64,000 nt of DNA from DATFVA01 sp963711455 (GTDB lineage Bacteria > Bacteroidota > Ignavibacteria > Ignavibacteriales > Ignavibacteriaceae), in contig CAVQEH010000010.1 in the NCBI GenBank assembly GCA_963711455.1, positions 434,001 to 498,000 on the forward strand, in the 5' to 3' direction. A model generated the notes under the pieces. It did not search any database, was not told where the DNA came from, and saw nothing but the letters and a program-made list of their open reading frames with translations. This document shows positions 8,883-17,781 of this stretch, in pieces (the stretch's first letter is position 1; each line of letters opens with the position of its first letter). The translations under genes and the position numbers were made by a program.

Positions 8883-8898
8883 TGCAAGGGTAACTCCT
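8883..8898 (-). promoter_or_regulatory. Sigma-54 (-24/-12) promoter candidate
   Basis: On the minus strand the sequence reads AGGAGTTACCCTTGCA. The -24 GG (8897-8896) and -12 GC (8885-8884) have the exact spacing of TGGCAC-N5-TTGCW, and TTGCA is a perfect -12 half; the CAC part of the -24 half is degenerate. The start point would fall about 70 bp before the ATG at 8803. The run it heads ends with an NtrC-type activator, which strengthens the call. Confidence 0.6.
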
Positions 8899-9041
8899 TT
8901 TACAAAAAAGAGTTAACGAACTCCAAAATTTTGTGGGGGGAAATATTAAACAGGATAGGCGTTTAGATATTCAACAGCTACTTTTAAAGAGAAGTTGGAA
9001 TAATGTGATTAAAGGAAAAATCATCAATTAATCGATGTTGA

Positions 9042-9059
9042 AAAATGCAATAGCATTTT
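9042..9059. repeat. Inverted repeat AAAATGC-AATA-GCATTTT
   Basis: A perfect 7-bp palindrome with a 4-nt spacer. It lies about 145 bp upstream of the sigma-54-like promoter, where enhancer-binding sites of NtrC-type regulators are normally found. It is also 33 bp past the stop of the PCuAC gene, so a weak terminator for that gene is the alternative. The low G+C stem argues against a strong terminator. Confidence 0.4.
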
Positions 9060-9091
9060 GTATAGAATATCAACAAATATATTAAAGAAAT

Positions 9092-9499
9092 TTAATGCTG
9101 AGCAGTTACAGATGCTTTAACTTTTATTTCACCAGCACTTTTAAAGAATAAAGTCATTTCCCTCGAATTGTTGACCACTGCATTTTCTTTCAAGTTCATA
9201 AGCATTATATGATAGCCGCCAGGTTTAAAGACAAGCGAATCGTGCGGGGCAATGGCAAGATACTTAACTGGTCGCATTCCCATCATATCATCTTTCATGT
9301 AAGTTTCGTGCATTTCAACATCATCAGAAATATTCGAAGACGCTTTAAATAAGGTATCTGCTTTATCACTATTATTAATTATTGTGCAGTAGAAAGCTGA
9401 ATTAAAAGTTTCGGGTGCAGGACGCATCCAGGCATTATGGATACTAATTTCATTTCCTCCCTGGAAAGAGAGCAGGTATAACAGAAATAAATATATCAT
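9092..9499 (-). CDS. PCuAC-family periplasmic copper chaperone
   Basis: 135 residues with a short hydrophobic N-terminus (signal or anchor). The copper site is readable: EMHETYMKDDMMGMRPV followed by GGYHIMLM, the H-M-x10-M...H-x-M pattern of PCuAC/DUF461. These proteins bind Cu(I) in the periplasm and deliver it to the CuA centre of cytochrome oxidase together with SCO proteins. A SCO gene lies 11 bp upstream in the same orientation, which supports this role. Confidence 0.88.
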   Translation of the reverse strand: MIYLFLLYLLSFQGGNEISIHNAWMRPAPETFNSAFYCTIINNSDKADTLFKASSNISDDVEMHETYMKDDMMGMRPVKYLAIAPHDSLVFKPGGYHIMLMNLKENAVVNNSREMTLFFKSAGEIKVKASVTAQH

Positions 9500-9510
9500 T
9501 TATTTTCTCC

Positions 9511-10095
9511 TTACTCGAGATTTTTAATATCATTTACTAATTCTTCAGGTTTGGCGGTGCTGCCCTTATAATTTTTGCGTAAGTTTCCGTTCTGATCTAC
9601 TAAAGAAATTCTATCTGTATGAATTATAAAATAATTCGGCTGACCATTTTCATTGTAAGTTGTATCATCATGAATTGCTTTAACATCAAATACATTAATT
9701 AACTTATTTATGTTTTTTTCATTCCCGGTTAAAAGCTCCCAATGGTCCATATTCATATCCCTTACAGAAGCGTACATTTTAAGTATGGAAGGAGTGTCTC
9801 TGTCCGGATCAAATGAAACGAGAATAAATTTAACTTTATTTAACTCATCATTTGATAATTGCTCTTCTGCTCGCTGCATATTGTGTGTGGTTATCGGGCA
9901 TATATCAGGACAGTGTGTGTAAATGAATCCTATTACTGCAATTTTATTTTTAATTAATCCGGGGTAATTAACATCTGCACTATCCTGGTTAACAAGAGAT
10001 ATATTAATATTTGTAACATTTTTATCTAACTCAAAATGACTTTGGCACCCTGAAATTAAAATTACGCTTAATAATAAAAAAAATATAGATCTCAT
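9511..10095 (-). CDS. SCO1/SenC-family lipoprotein, cytochrome oxidase CuA assembly
   Basis: 194 residues. A lipoprotein signal ends at C17 (ILISGC). The thioredoxin-like domain carries the copper/thiol motif CPDIC (C62, C66) and a conserved His in YFIIHTDR. SCO proteins act as thiol reductants and copper carriers for the CuA site of oxidases or nitrous oxide reductase. It forms an operon with the PCuAC gene just downstream. No oxidase subunits are in the window. Confidence 0.92.
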   Translation of the reverse strand: MRSIFFLLLSVILISGCQSHFELDKNVTNINISLVNQDSADVNYPGLIKNKIAVIGFIYTHCPDICPITTHNMQRAEEQLSNDELNKVKFILVSFDPDRDTPSILKMYASVRDMNMDHWELLTGNEKNINKLINVFDVKAIHDDTTYNENGQPNYFIIHTDRISLVDQNGNLRKNYKGSTAKPEELVNDIKNLE

Positions 10096-10290
10096 TTTTT
10101 TTGTTCTTTTTCAGAATTATTAAAAATTACTTTCAGAGAAATCTGGATTTTATAAATTTTTGCTTAATCGTTTTGGTTTTGAAAATTAAACTTATATAAA
10201 ATAATCATAATATGTAAGTGACTGGTGGCTAACACCTTATCCTTTTTTAATAATTATATTGTCTCTTAATTTCATTTGAATATTTAGAGT

Positions 10291-11238
10291 TTGAATTTAG
10301 TTTTAACAAAGCATAGTAAAAAAATAATTAAACAAACAAATTCTGTTGAAGGACCGATTCCCTCAGCATTTTGCAGATGGAATACAGAGGAAATAGACTA
10401 CCTCTTAATTCATCTTTTCAGAAATATTAATTGGTTAACTCACGTAAAAATTCCATATAATGTAGATTTTGAATCTGTTGTCTCCGAATTAATTCTGAAA
10501 CATGCCCGAAATTATTTTATAGTTGGATGTAATTATAAAAATTTCAAATATCTTGAGGACAGGGGATACAAAGGAATCAGGATGGGAATGGAAGCAATTC
10601 TTAATTTGCATCATAATCATTTTGAAAAAGAATCACTAAAAGAACTGGTAAGAAGAGGAAAGAAACATGGTGTTGTGGAAGAGATTCCTTTTTCTGAAAG
10701 GGCAGCAGAACAGCTTCAGCATTTTAGAATATTTACCAGGCACGGACGTGAACCACAACTAAAATATCTTTTCAGTACCACTTTTGAAGACTGCAACAGA
10801 TTATTTGTACTTAAAAATCCTTCGGGTTTATGGCTTGGTGCAATTTTACTGTCATATAAAAGCGATAAGTTCGTACAATCTGAAGCAATATTAAAAAGAA
10901 GAGATGAGCCTACCGGTACCATGGAAGCCCTGATTTTTGAAATCTTTAAAAAACTAAAAGAAGAAGGTTATGATTACTGGACACTTGGAGCAGTGCCATT
11001 TACAATTCACAATTCAAAATTTATGTCTAAAGAATACGTAATAAATGTAACCGGTAGACTTATGAGATTTGCTTATAACTATAAAGGATTATATAACTTT
11101 AAAAATAAATTCAATCCATTCTGGAGCGACTACTATATTTGTGTGCGACCATTTTTCAACCTTGGTACTATGTTCGGTATACTCCATAAGAGCAATCTAA
11201 TTAAACTTGCATTTCATAAATTAAGTTTTCTGCGATAA
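10291..11238 (+). CDS. DUF2156 / LPG-synthase C-terminal-domain protein
   Basis: 315 residues. The C-terminal half looks like the GNAT-type fold of phosphatidylglycerol lysyltransferase C-terminal domains: EALIFEIFKKLKEEGYDYWTLGAVP, then YNYKGLYNFKNKFNPFWSDYYI, matching the conserved GL..FK.KF.P.W..rY ending. This family transfers aminoacyl groups to lipids, or acts on peptidoglycan as FemX-like proteins do. There is no membrane domain, so it is not a full MprF. The start given is a TTG without an obvious ribosome site. It is divergent from the SCO gene. Confidence 0.65.
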   Translation: MNLVLTKHSKKIIKQTNSVEGPIPSAFCRWNTEEIDYLLIHLFRNINWLTHVKIPYNVDFESVVSELILKHARNYFIVGCNYKNFKYLEDRGYKGIRMGMEAILNLHHNHFEKESLKELVRRGKKHGVVEEIPFSERAAEQLQHFRIFTRHGREPQLKYLFSTTFEDCNRLFVLKNPSGLWLGAILLSYKSDKFVQSEAILKRRDEPTGTMEALIFEIFKKLKEEGYDYWTLGAVPFTIHNSKFMSKEYVINVTGRLMRFAYNYKGLYNFKNKFNPFWSDYYICVRPFFNLGTMFGILHKSNLIKLAFHKLSFLR

Positions 11239-11382
11239 AAATATCGAAATTATTTTACAACAGATTTATATAACGTACCTGCATTTCTCTCGTAAAATTC
11301 TGTTCTCAGAAATATTCCTGACAAATAATCAAATCATTTATTAATTTGAAATAAGAATTTATTAAAAAATGGATTTCGAAAA

Positions 11383-12843
11383 ATGGAAGATCAAAAATTT
11401 ACAAGAGATATGACCCCTGAAGATTTCAGGAAATACGGGTACAAACTGGTCGACTGGATTGCAAACTACTTTGAAACTATTGAAGAAAAACCAGTGCTCT
11501 CTTCAATTAATCCCGGAGATATTAAAAAGAAGCTTCCCCAAAACCCGCCTTCATCATCCCAATCAATGGATGATATTTTAGAAGACGTAGATAAAATTAT
11601 TATGCCGGGCATAACTCACTGGAACCACCCGGATTTTATGGCTTACTTCAATTCAACATCAAGTTTTCCGGGAATTCTGGCGGAGTTTCTTAGTGCGGCA
11701 TTTAATGTGAACGGAATGTTGTGGAAAACTGCACCTTCTTCTGCCGAACTTGAAAGAGTGACCTTAAACTGGCTTAAAAAAATGATTGGTATTCCTGAAA
11801 ATTTTTGGGGAATAATATATGACACAGCGTCAGTTAGTTCTTTACATGCAATTGCTGCAGCGAGGGAACAAATTCCTAATCTTCAAATAAGAGAAAGAGG
11901 TATGGCTGGCAGAAAAGATATTCCTCCATTAAGATTATATTGTTCTGAACAAGCTCATTCATCAATAGATAAAGCTGCAATAACTCTCGGCATCGGAATG
12001 GAAGGAATAAGAAAAATTCCCGTTGATAAAGATTTCAGGATGATTCCTGAAGAACTTCAGAGAATGATTTCAGAAGACAGACAAAACGGCTGCCTTCCGT
12101 TCTGTGTAGTTGCTACTGTAGGAACGACATCTACAACAAGTATAGATCCGGTTAAGGAAATAGGTGAAATCTGTAACAGGGAAAATGTATGGCTTCACGT
12201 TGATGCAGCATACGGTGGAACGGCCGCAATCATTCCTCAAATGGAATATATTCTTGAAGGAATTGAACTTGCTGATTCAATTGTAGTAAATCCTCATAAG
12301 TGGATGTTTACTCCAATTGACCTAAGTGCATTTTATACAAAAAAACCTGAAATTCTTAAAAGAGCTTTCAGTCTTGTCGCTGAATACTTAAAGACTAATG
12401 AAGATAGTGAGACGGAAAACCTTATGGATTATGGAGTCCAGCTTGGAAGAAGATTCCGTTCATTAAAGTTGTGGTTTGTAATCCGTTATTTCGGTGTAGA
12501 TGGAATAATTAATATTTTAAGAGACCATATCCGCCTCGCAAAGTTATTTGCAGAATGGATAGACGCGTATCCTAAATTTGAAAGAATCGCACCGGTTAAT
12601 TTTGGGGTTGTCTGTTTCAGGTTTCATCCGCCCGATTTAAATGATGAAGGACAGTTAAATGAATTGAATGAGAAACTCTTAAAAGTAATAAATGAAAGTG
12701 GAAAGCTCTTCATTTCACATACAAAAATTGATGGTAAATATATTATAAGAATTTCTATTTCAGGCTTAAGAACTGAGGAGAAGCACGTTAAAAACGCCTG
12801 GATTTTAATCAGGAAAGAAGCAGAAAAACTTTTATTAAATTAA
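11383..12843 (+). CDS. Pyridoxal-phosphate group II (aromatic amino acid type) decarboxylase
   Basis: 486 residues, the usual length for DOPA/tryptophan/tyrosine decarboxylases. PLP residues are visible: HVDAAYGG (Asp against the pyridine nitrogen) and NPHKWMF with the Schiff-base lysine at about K306. The N-terminus DMTPEDFRKYGYKLVDWIANY and ITHWNHPDFMAYF are also typical of the family. The likely reaction is decarboxylation of an aromatic L-amino acid to the amine. It stands alone; the stop codon is followed directly by a start-less gene remnant in the same frame. Confidence 0.92.
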   Translation: MEDQKFTRDMTPEDFRKYGYKLVDWIANYFETIEEKPVLSSINPGDIKKKLPQNPPSSSQSMDDILEDVDKIIMPGITHWNHPDFMAYFNSTSSFPGILAEFLSAAFNVNGMLWKTAPSSAELERVTLNWLKKMIGIPENFWGIIYDTASVSSLHAIAAAREQIPNLQIRERGMAGRKDIPPLRLYCSEQAHSSIDKAAITLGIGMEGIRKIPVDKDFRMIPEELQRMISEDRQNGCLPFCVVATVGTTSTTSIDPVKEIGEICNRENVWLHVDAAYGGTAAIIPQMEYILEGIELADSIVVNPHKWMFTPIDLSAFYTKKPEILKRAFSLVAEYLKTNEDSETENLMDYGVQLGRRFRSLKLWFVIRYFGVDGIINILRDHIRLAKLFAEWIDAYPKFERIAPVNFGVVCFRFHPPDLNDEGQLNELNEKLLKVINESGKLFISHTKIDGKYIIRISISGLRTEEKHVKNAWILIRKEAEKLLLN

Positions 12844-13158
12844 AAGGGCCATAAGTTCTGGAATTTAATTCTTAAGTTTAATGAAATTGGAGTTTTAGGA
12901 CTTTATTATAATAAAGGAAAAGTAATTGATCTATTAGGACTTATTAACCCTGAAGTTGTAATTTTCCTTGAACAAAAGAATTATTTTGGAATCGTAAATT
13001 ATTATAAACCTGATTACATAATAATAGATTATCCTCAAAGACAGCGTTATGAAGATTTTGTCATGTCGATGAAATTTTTGGACTTATATTCCGTCTCAAC
13101 AATTATTTCAGCTAATAGGAAATCAGTCGAGATTTTTCATTATAATGGAACTGACTAA
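12844..13158 (+). pseudogene. Remnant: C-terminal piece of an ArnT/PMT-like membrane glycosyltransferase
   Basis: Directly after the decarboxylase stop, in the same frame, 104 codons stay open to TAA at 13156 but have no usable start. The translation includes NEIGVLGLYYNKGKVIDLLG, LINPEVVIFL and KPDYIIIDYPQR. This resembles the periplasmic C-terminal domain of GT-C glycosyltransferases (G.lgYy....iiDl.GL..pe then PDYii). The membrane N-terminal part is absent, so I read it as a truncated relic fused by deletion to the end of the decarboxylase gene. From 13159 to 13399 I see nothing else. Confidence 0.6.
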
Positions 13159-13399
13159 ATAGAATGGTTATATGAAAAAATCTGTACTTTTAAAATTAAT
13201 TCTTTTGTTTTCTCAAATCTTTTAATAACTTCTTTTCAGTATTTTTTTCAAATGAACAATAGAAATAATCCGGAATTTATCCGAAGTAAAATTCCCATGT
13301 AAATCATTCCAAAACAGAATATTTTTCAACATTTAATGAAAGATAAATTTGTAATCGTGTTTTTTAATTAAAAAATAAACTTTTTTATTGGTCTGGTAA

Positions 13400-13429
13400 T
13401 TGATAAGTGAAAAGATTGAATTAATTTTG
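13400..13429 (+). promoter_or_regulatory. Bacteroidota-type promoter (TTG-N19-TAATTTTG), possibly leaderless
   Basis: TTG at 13400-13402 and TAATTTTG at 13422-13429 fit the Bacteroidota consensus TTG-N19-21-TAnnTTTG. The ATG of the PAS kinase starts at 13434, so transcription would begin at or next to the start codon, leaving little or no leader. Confidence 0.45.
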
Positions 13430-13433
13430 AAAT

Positions 13434-16400
13434 ATGAATAATTCTAAAGACAAGAATAGATTAGCTAAAAAGCTACCTCAAAATGAGGGGAGCCAAAATA
13501 TTACCAGTGCATCTGTAGATTATAAATTCATCTTTAAATATTCGATCGATGCATTTATAATTATTTCAACTGATTTCAGTAAGATAATTGAAATAAATGA
13601 TGCTACATTAAAACTTTTCGGATATAAGAAAAAAGAATTTTTGAATCTTAAGGGAAGAGATCTGATTTCTGATGACGAGCAAAAGCGCTTGAGATATTTT
13701 TATAATAAAAACTCTAAAAATTTTGATGGACTTACATTTGATTTAGATGTCAAAACAAAAACTAATAAAAAAATCCCGATCTCAGTCAGTGTGAAAAAAA
13801 TCAGTAGTTGTGAACAGGAACAGTACTTATTGATAGCACGGGACATATCAAATGTTAAACAAACCGAAGAAGCTTTGAAAAGGGAAGCTTTTATTTTTGA
13901 AAATCTGCACGATGCGGTTATCATAATAGATCTTGAAAGTTATATCCAGAGTTGGAATAAAGCTGCGGAATTATTATTCGGGTATACAAAGCAAGAGGTG
14001 ACTGATCAGTTAATAAAAATTCTTTTTAGAGAATTCGAATTTGATGAATCATTCAATGAAATTAAACAGACAATCAAAAAAAATTTAAGCTGGAATGGTG
14101 AAACAAATATTATTCGTAAAAATGGTGAAGAAGGGATCACAGAAACCTCAATATTTCCATTCAGAGATTCAGCTGGAGAACATATCGCCTATGTGGTAAT
14201 TGCAAAAGATATTACCTTAAGGAAACAGGCGGAACAGGAAATGAGAGAAATGGATTTAATGTACCGCTCTCTTATTGAATCTTCTGCGGATGCGATTTAT
14301 GTGCTTAAGGGAAGAAGACTGCTTCTGGTAAATTCTGCCTGGTGTAAAATGTTTGGTTACACACGTAAAGAAGTGATTTCTGATAGATTTGATATAATGA
14401 ATATCGTTGCTCCTGAAAGTAAGGAAATGATCTTGAAAAGATTTGCAACGAACATCAATCATAAGGGAGAGTATTCAAATTATGAACTGAAAGGTATTAC
14501 CAAGGATAACCGTACAATTGATCTGGATGTAAGAGCAAATAAAATTTTATGGAAAGGTGAAGAAGTTTACCAGGGCATATACCGCGATATTACCGAAAGG
14601 AAAAAAGCAGAAAATGAACTAAAGGAATCAGAGGAGAAATTTAGAAAGCTTGCTGAAAAATCCCTGGTGGGAATTTACATAATTCAGGATGGTTTGTTCC
14701 AGTATGTCAATCCTAAACTGGCGGAAATTTTCGATTATACTGTTGAGGAATTGATTGGTAAAAAAGGACCATATGATTTGACTGCAGAAAGAGATAGAGA
14801 GATGGTCAGGGATTATATTTCTTCAAGGGTATCAGGAAAAGTAGAATCGATTTCATATACATTCATCGGGCTAAAAAAGGATCAGGAAGAAATTTATATT
14901 GAGGCACTTGGCTCAAGAACGACTTTTCTCGGAAAACCAGCAGTCATCGGAACCCTGATGGATATTACAGAAAGAATGAAGAATGAAGCAGCATTAAAAG
15001 AGTCTGAGAAAAAGTACAGGTCTATTATTGAAGCTGCGAATGATGCAATAATTATAGTTGATATAGAAACCAGAAATATAATTGATATAAATAAAAAAGT
15101 TGAAAAGTTGACAAATCATTCAAGAGAGGGATTGATTGGTAAATCACATTTATTTTTACATCCCAAAGAACTAAGAGAAGAGTATTCCAATGTTTTTACA
15201 GATGTTATAAAGCAGAATCAACAAATTTCGCCTGGTGTTGTTTTACTGCAGGATAAAGACGGGGCTGTGATCCCTGTGGAAATTAGCAATAGTAAATATA
15301 CTCTTGAAGGAAGAGAAGTAATACAGGGAATATTCAGGGATATGAGGGAGCGGATAAATATTGAAGATCAGATCCGCAAACTTTCAAGAGCAGTTGAACA
15401 GAGTCCTTCAGCTATAGTAATAACTAATATTGATGGAACTATTGAATATGTAAACCCGTATTTTTGCAGTGTTGCCGGTTATAGCGCTGAAGAAGTAATT
15501 GGGCAAAACCCCCGAATACTGAAATCGGGAGAAACATCTTCTGATGATTATAGTGAAATGTGGAAAACTATATCTTCGGGAAAAGACTGGCATGGGGAAT
15601 TCCATAATAAGAAAAAGAATGGCGAACTTTATTGGGAGCAGGCTTCAATCTCACCGGTGCGTGATGAAAAGGGAAAAATAACTCATTACATTGCTATAAA
15701 AGAAGATATTACATACAAGAAACAGATGCAGCAGGAACTTTTACTGGCCAAAGAAAAAGCTGAAGAATCTGATAGAATGAAATCTGAATTCCTCTCTCAA
15801 ATGTCTCACGAAATAAGAACTCCTTTAAATGTTATCCTCAGCTACAATTCTTTCCTGAAGGACGAGTTTTCCGAGACGTTAAATGAAGATATCAAACTTT
15901 CATTTAACTCTATTGATTCGGCGGGAAAAAGATTACTCAGAACAATTGATATGATCCTGAACCTGGCGGCAATTCAAAAAGGCACTCTGGATATAGATTT
16001 TGATCAGGTAGAAATTGGGAATATTATAAATAGCCTTGTAAAGGAATTTAAATTCCATGCAAGAGAAAAAAACCTTTACTTGAATATTAATGTTCCTGAT
16101 GAGAAAATTTATATACCCGGGGATGAATACCTTATCAGTGAGATTTTCCAGAACCTTTTGAACAATGCTATTAAGTATACTAATAAAGGCGGTGTGGATG
16201 TGGAACTTTCTGTACTGAACGATGAAAAAGTCAGGATTGATATAAAAGATACCGGCATAGGCATTTCCCAAGAATATCTGCCGAAATTATTTATACCTTT
16301 TTCACAGGAAGAAACAGGATACACAAGAAAATTTGAAGGAAATGGTTTAGGACTGGCTCTTGTTAAAAGTTATCTTGATCTTTTAAAAGCAGAAATAAAA

Positions 16401-16469
16401 GTAGAAAGCGAAAAAGGAAGAGGCACAACTTTTTCAATACTGTTCGATTCTACAAATCATGCCTCTTAA
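13434..16469 (+). CDS. Six-PAS soluble hybrid-type sensor histidine kinase (no receiver)
   Basis: 1011 residues without membrane segments. Six PAS units follow one another (starting about residues 30, 155, 280, 405, 525 and 650), each with an FGYt..E or equivalent core and several with PAC motifs such as GIYRDITERKKAE. A HisKA domain has phospho-His about H792 (SQMSHEIRTPLN) and an HATPase_c domain has NAIKYTN, DTGIGIS and GNGLGLAL. It is an intracellular sensor of unknown ligand. No response regulator adjoins it, so its partner lies elsewhere. Confidence 0.92.
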   Translation: MNNSKDKNRLAKKLPQNEGSQNITSASVDYKFIFKYSIDAFIIISTDFSKIIEINDATLKLFGYKKKEFLNLKGRDLISDDEQKRLRYFYNKNSKNFDGLTFDLDVKTKTNKKIPISVSVKKISSCEQEQYLLIARDISNVKQTEEALKREAFIFENLHDAVIIIDLESYIQSWNKAAELLFGYTKQEVTDQLIKILFREFEFDESFNEIKQTIKKNLSWNGETNIIRKNGEEGITETSIFPFRDSAGEHIAYVVIAKDITLRKQAEQEMREMDLMYRSLIESSADAIYVLKGRRLLLVNSAWCKMFGYTRKEVISDRFDIMNIVAPESKEMILKRFATNINHKGEYSNYELKGITKDNRTIDLDVRANKILWKGEEVYQGIYRDITERKKAENELKESEEKFRKLAEKSLVGIYIIQDGLFQYVNPKLAEIFDYTVEELIGKKGPYDLTAERDREMVRDYISSRVSGKVESISYTFIGLKKDQEEIYIEALGSRTTFLGKPAVIGTLMDITERMKNEAALKESEKKYRSIIEAANDAIIIVDIETRNIIDINKKVEKLTNHSREGLIGKSHLFLHPKELREEYSNVFTDVIKQNQQISPGVVLLQDKDGAVIPVEISNSKYTLEGREVIQGIFRDMRERINIEDQIRKLSRAVEQSPSAIVITNIDGTIEYVNPYFCSVAGYSAEEVIGQNPRILKSGETSSDDYSEMWKTISSGKDWHGEFHNKKKNGELYWEQASISPVRDEKGKITHYIAIKEDITYKKQMQQELLLAKEKAEESDRMKSEFLSQMSHEIRTPLNVILSYNSFLKDEFSETLNEDIKLSFNSIDSAGKRLLRTIDMILNLAAIQKGTLDIDFDQVEIGNIINSLVKEFKFHAREKNLYLNINVPDEKIYIPGDEYLISEIFQNLLNNAIKYTNKGGVDVELSVLNDEKVRIDIKDTGIGISQEYLPKLFIPFSQEETGYTRKFEGNGLGLALVKSYLDLLKAEIKVESEKGRGTTFSILFDSTNHAS

Positions 16470-16499
16470 ATCTTCACTGAAATGTCTTTCTTTTAGAAA

Positions 16500-16709
16500 C
16501 TAATCCTCTAACGTAAATCCTATTTTAATTGTAACCTGCCAGTGTTGAACCTGACCGTTATCAATATGTCCTCTTGTTTCCATTACCTGGAACCACCTCA
16601 TATTTCTAACCGATTCTGCCGCTTTTGAAACCGCATTTTGTATTGCTTCTTCAATCCCTTTGTCGGACGAGCCGGTCAGCTCTATCATTTTATAAACATG
16701 ATTGCTCAT
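16500..16709 (-). CDS. Dodecin (flavin-binding dodecamer)
   Basis: 69 residues, the exact size of dodecins. MSNHVYKMIELTGSSDKGIEEAIQ leads into AVSKAAESVRNMRWFQVMETRG, with the flavin-stacking Trp in RWFQV, and the C-terminal strand QHWQVTIKIGFTLE. Dodecins are cytosolic hollow dodecamers that store flavins or CoA and protect against photoreduction. The stop lies 31 bp from the stop of the convergent PAS kinase. Confidence 0.92.
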   Translation of the reverse strand: MSNHVYKMIELTGSSDKGIEEAIQNAVSKAAESVRNMRWFQVMETRGHIDNGQVQHWQVTIKIGFTLED

Positions 16710-16862
16710 AAGAATTTTATCCTTCTTTTAATTTATTGGTAATTGATGGTGATCAAGATAAATAATTTTAAGCGCTAATGCATTTATTTTATCAAATAAG
16801 AATCCGATTTATTTATTTTACATCAAATGGACAAATTTATTTTAAATTTTCTGGGAATTAAA

Positions 16863-17303
16863 ATGGCAAAAAAATCAGCATATATAAAACAACTTAAAGG
16901 AATTACTTTCGCGGGAAAAACAGATTCTAATCATTGGGTTATTATGGATGGACCTGAAGAATTCGGCGGAAGTAATGCAGGTATAAGACCAAAGGAATTA
17001 TTGCTGCTTGGTTTGGGAGGCTGTACGGGTAGTGATGTTGCAAGTATACTCAGCAAAAAAAGAATAAAGCTTGATGGGTTTGAGATGAATATTAATTCAG
17101 ACGTTGCAGATGAACATCCGCAGGTTTACACAAAAATACATATAGAGTATGTTTTTTACGGAAATGATATTCCGGAGAAAGACGTTGAATCAGCAATTGA
17201 GTTATCCCAGATAAAATATTGTGGTGTAACAAAAATGCTGGAGAAAGCTGCTGACATTACTCATTCTTATAAAATAGTTAAATCTGAAGAAGTCACGGTT
17301 TAA
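16863..17303 (+). CDS. OsmC-family peroxiredoxin-like protein
   Basis: About 146 residues. The family features are LLLLGLGGCTGSDVASIL, with the first redox Cys in the helix, and the second Cys in IKYCGVTKML. OsmC/Ohr-type proteins reduce organic hydroperoxides by a Cys pair. I prefer the ATG at 16863 because the OsmC-like region starts there and a GGGA lies 7 nt upstream; a longer start at 16827 is possible. The stop is followed by a bidirectional terminator shared with the VOC gene. Confidence 0.85.
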   Translation: MAKKSAYIKQLKGITFAGKTDSNHWVIMDGPEEFGGSNAGIRPKELLLLGLGGCTGSDVASILSKKRIKLDGFEMNINSDVADEHPQVYTKIHIEYVFYGNDIPEKDVESAIELSQIKYCGVTKMLEKAADITHSYKIVKSEEVTV

Positions 17304-17310
17304 TAAATGT

Positions 17311-17335
17311 GAAGCAATCAATGACTGATTGCTTC
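17311..17335. terminator. Bidirectional terminator hairpin between convergent genes
   Basis: A perfect 10-bp stem, GAAGCAATCA and TGATTGCTTC, with loop ATGAC, lies between the stops of the OsmC gene (17303) and the VOC gene (17352). A/T-rich tracts flank both sides, which suits termination in both directions. Confidence 0.75.
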
Positions 17336-17351
17336 AATTATTAATTTTCTA

Positions 17352-17702
17352 TTAGTGCTTTTGATATAGCCCGATAATGTTTCCCTGCGGGTCTTTAAGC
17401 AAGGCGTACCAGCCCATTGCAGGGATAACGGATTTTTCTTTAAATATCTTACCGCCATTTGATTTAACTTTTCCTAATATTTCATCTATACCGGTAACAT
17501 TTATGTGAAATACAGTTGTGTCCCCGCTGTTAACCTTATCAACCAGTCTTATTCCAACCATAGTTCCTTTATGGTTGTTATAAAGCATGTAACCGTTACC
17601 GAAAGGTTTAAATTCCCAGCCGAATACTTTATTAAAAAAATCCTTGGTCTGATTCAGATCTGAAGAAGGAATCTCAATGTGAGCAATTAATTGATCTGCC
17701 AT
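17352..17702 (-). CDS. VOC-superfamily (glyoxalase/bleomycin-resistance fold) protein
   Basis: 116 residues, a single VOC module pair. It has IAHIEIPSSDLNQTKDFFNKVFGWEF at the N-terminus and WYALLKDPQGNIIGLYQKH at the C-terminus. This arrangement is typical of small VOC proteins near PhnB and glyoxalase-like families. Metal ligands (His near the N-terminus, Glu near the C-terminus) are not both obvious here, so catalysis is uncertain. Substrate unknown. Confidence 0.85.
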   Translation of the reverse strand: MADQLIAHIEIPSSDLNQTKDFFNKVFGWEFKPFGNGYMLYNNHKGTMVGIRLVDKVNSGDTTVFHINVTGIDEILGKVKSNGGKIFKEKSVIPAMGWYALLKDPQGNIIGLYQKH

Positions 17703-17781
17703 ATTAAATCCTCATTTATAATTGATGATTAAAATTAAATGATACTCAAAGAATTTTCAACTAAAATAAAATAACGGAAAA

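Noticed and set aside
16109..16324. Antisense reading frames inside the PAS kinase and other large genes
   Set aside because: They have no ribosome sites or protein-like features and mirror well-supported domains on the other strand.
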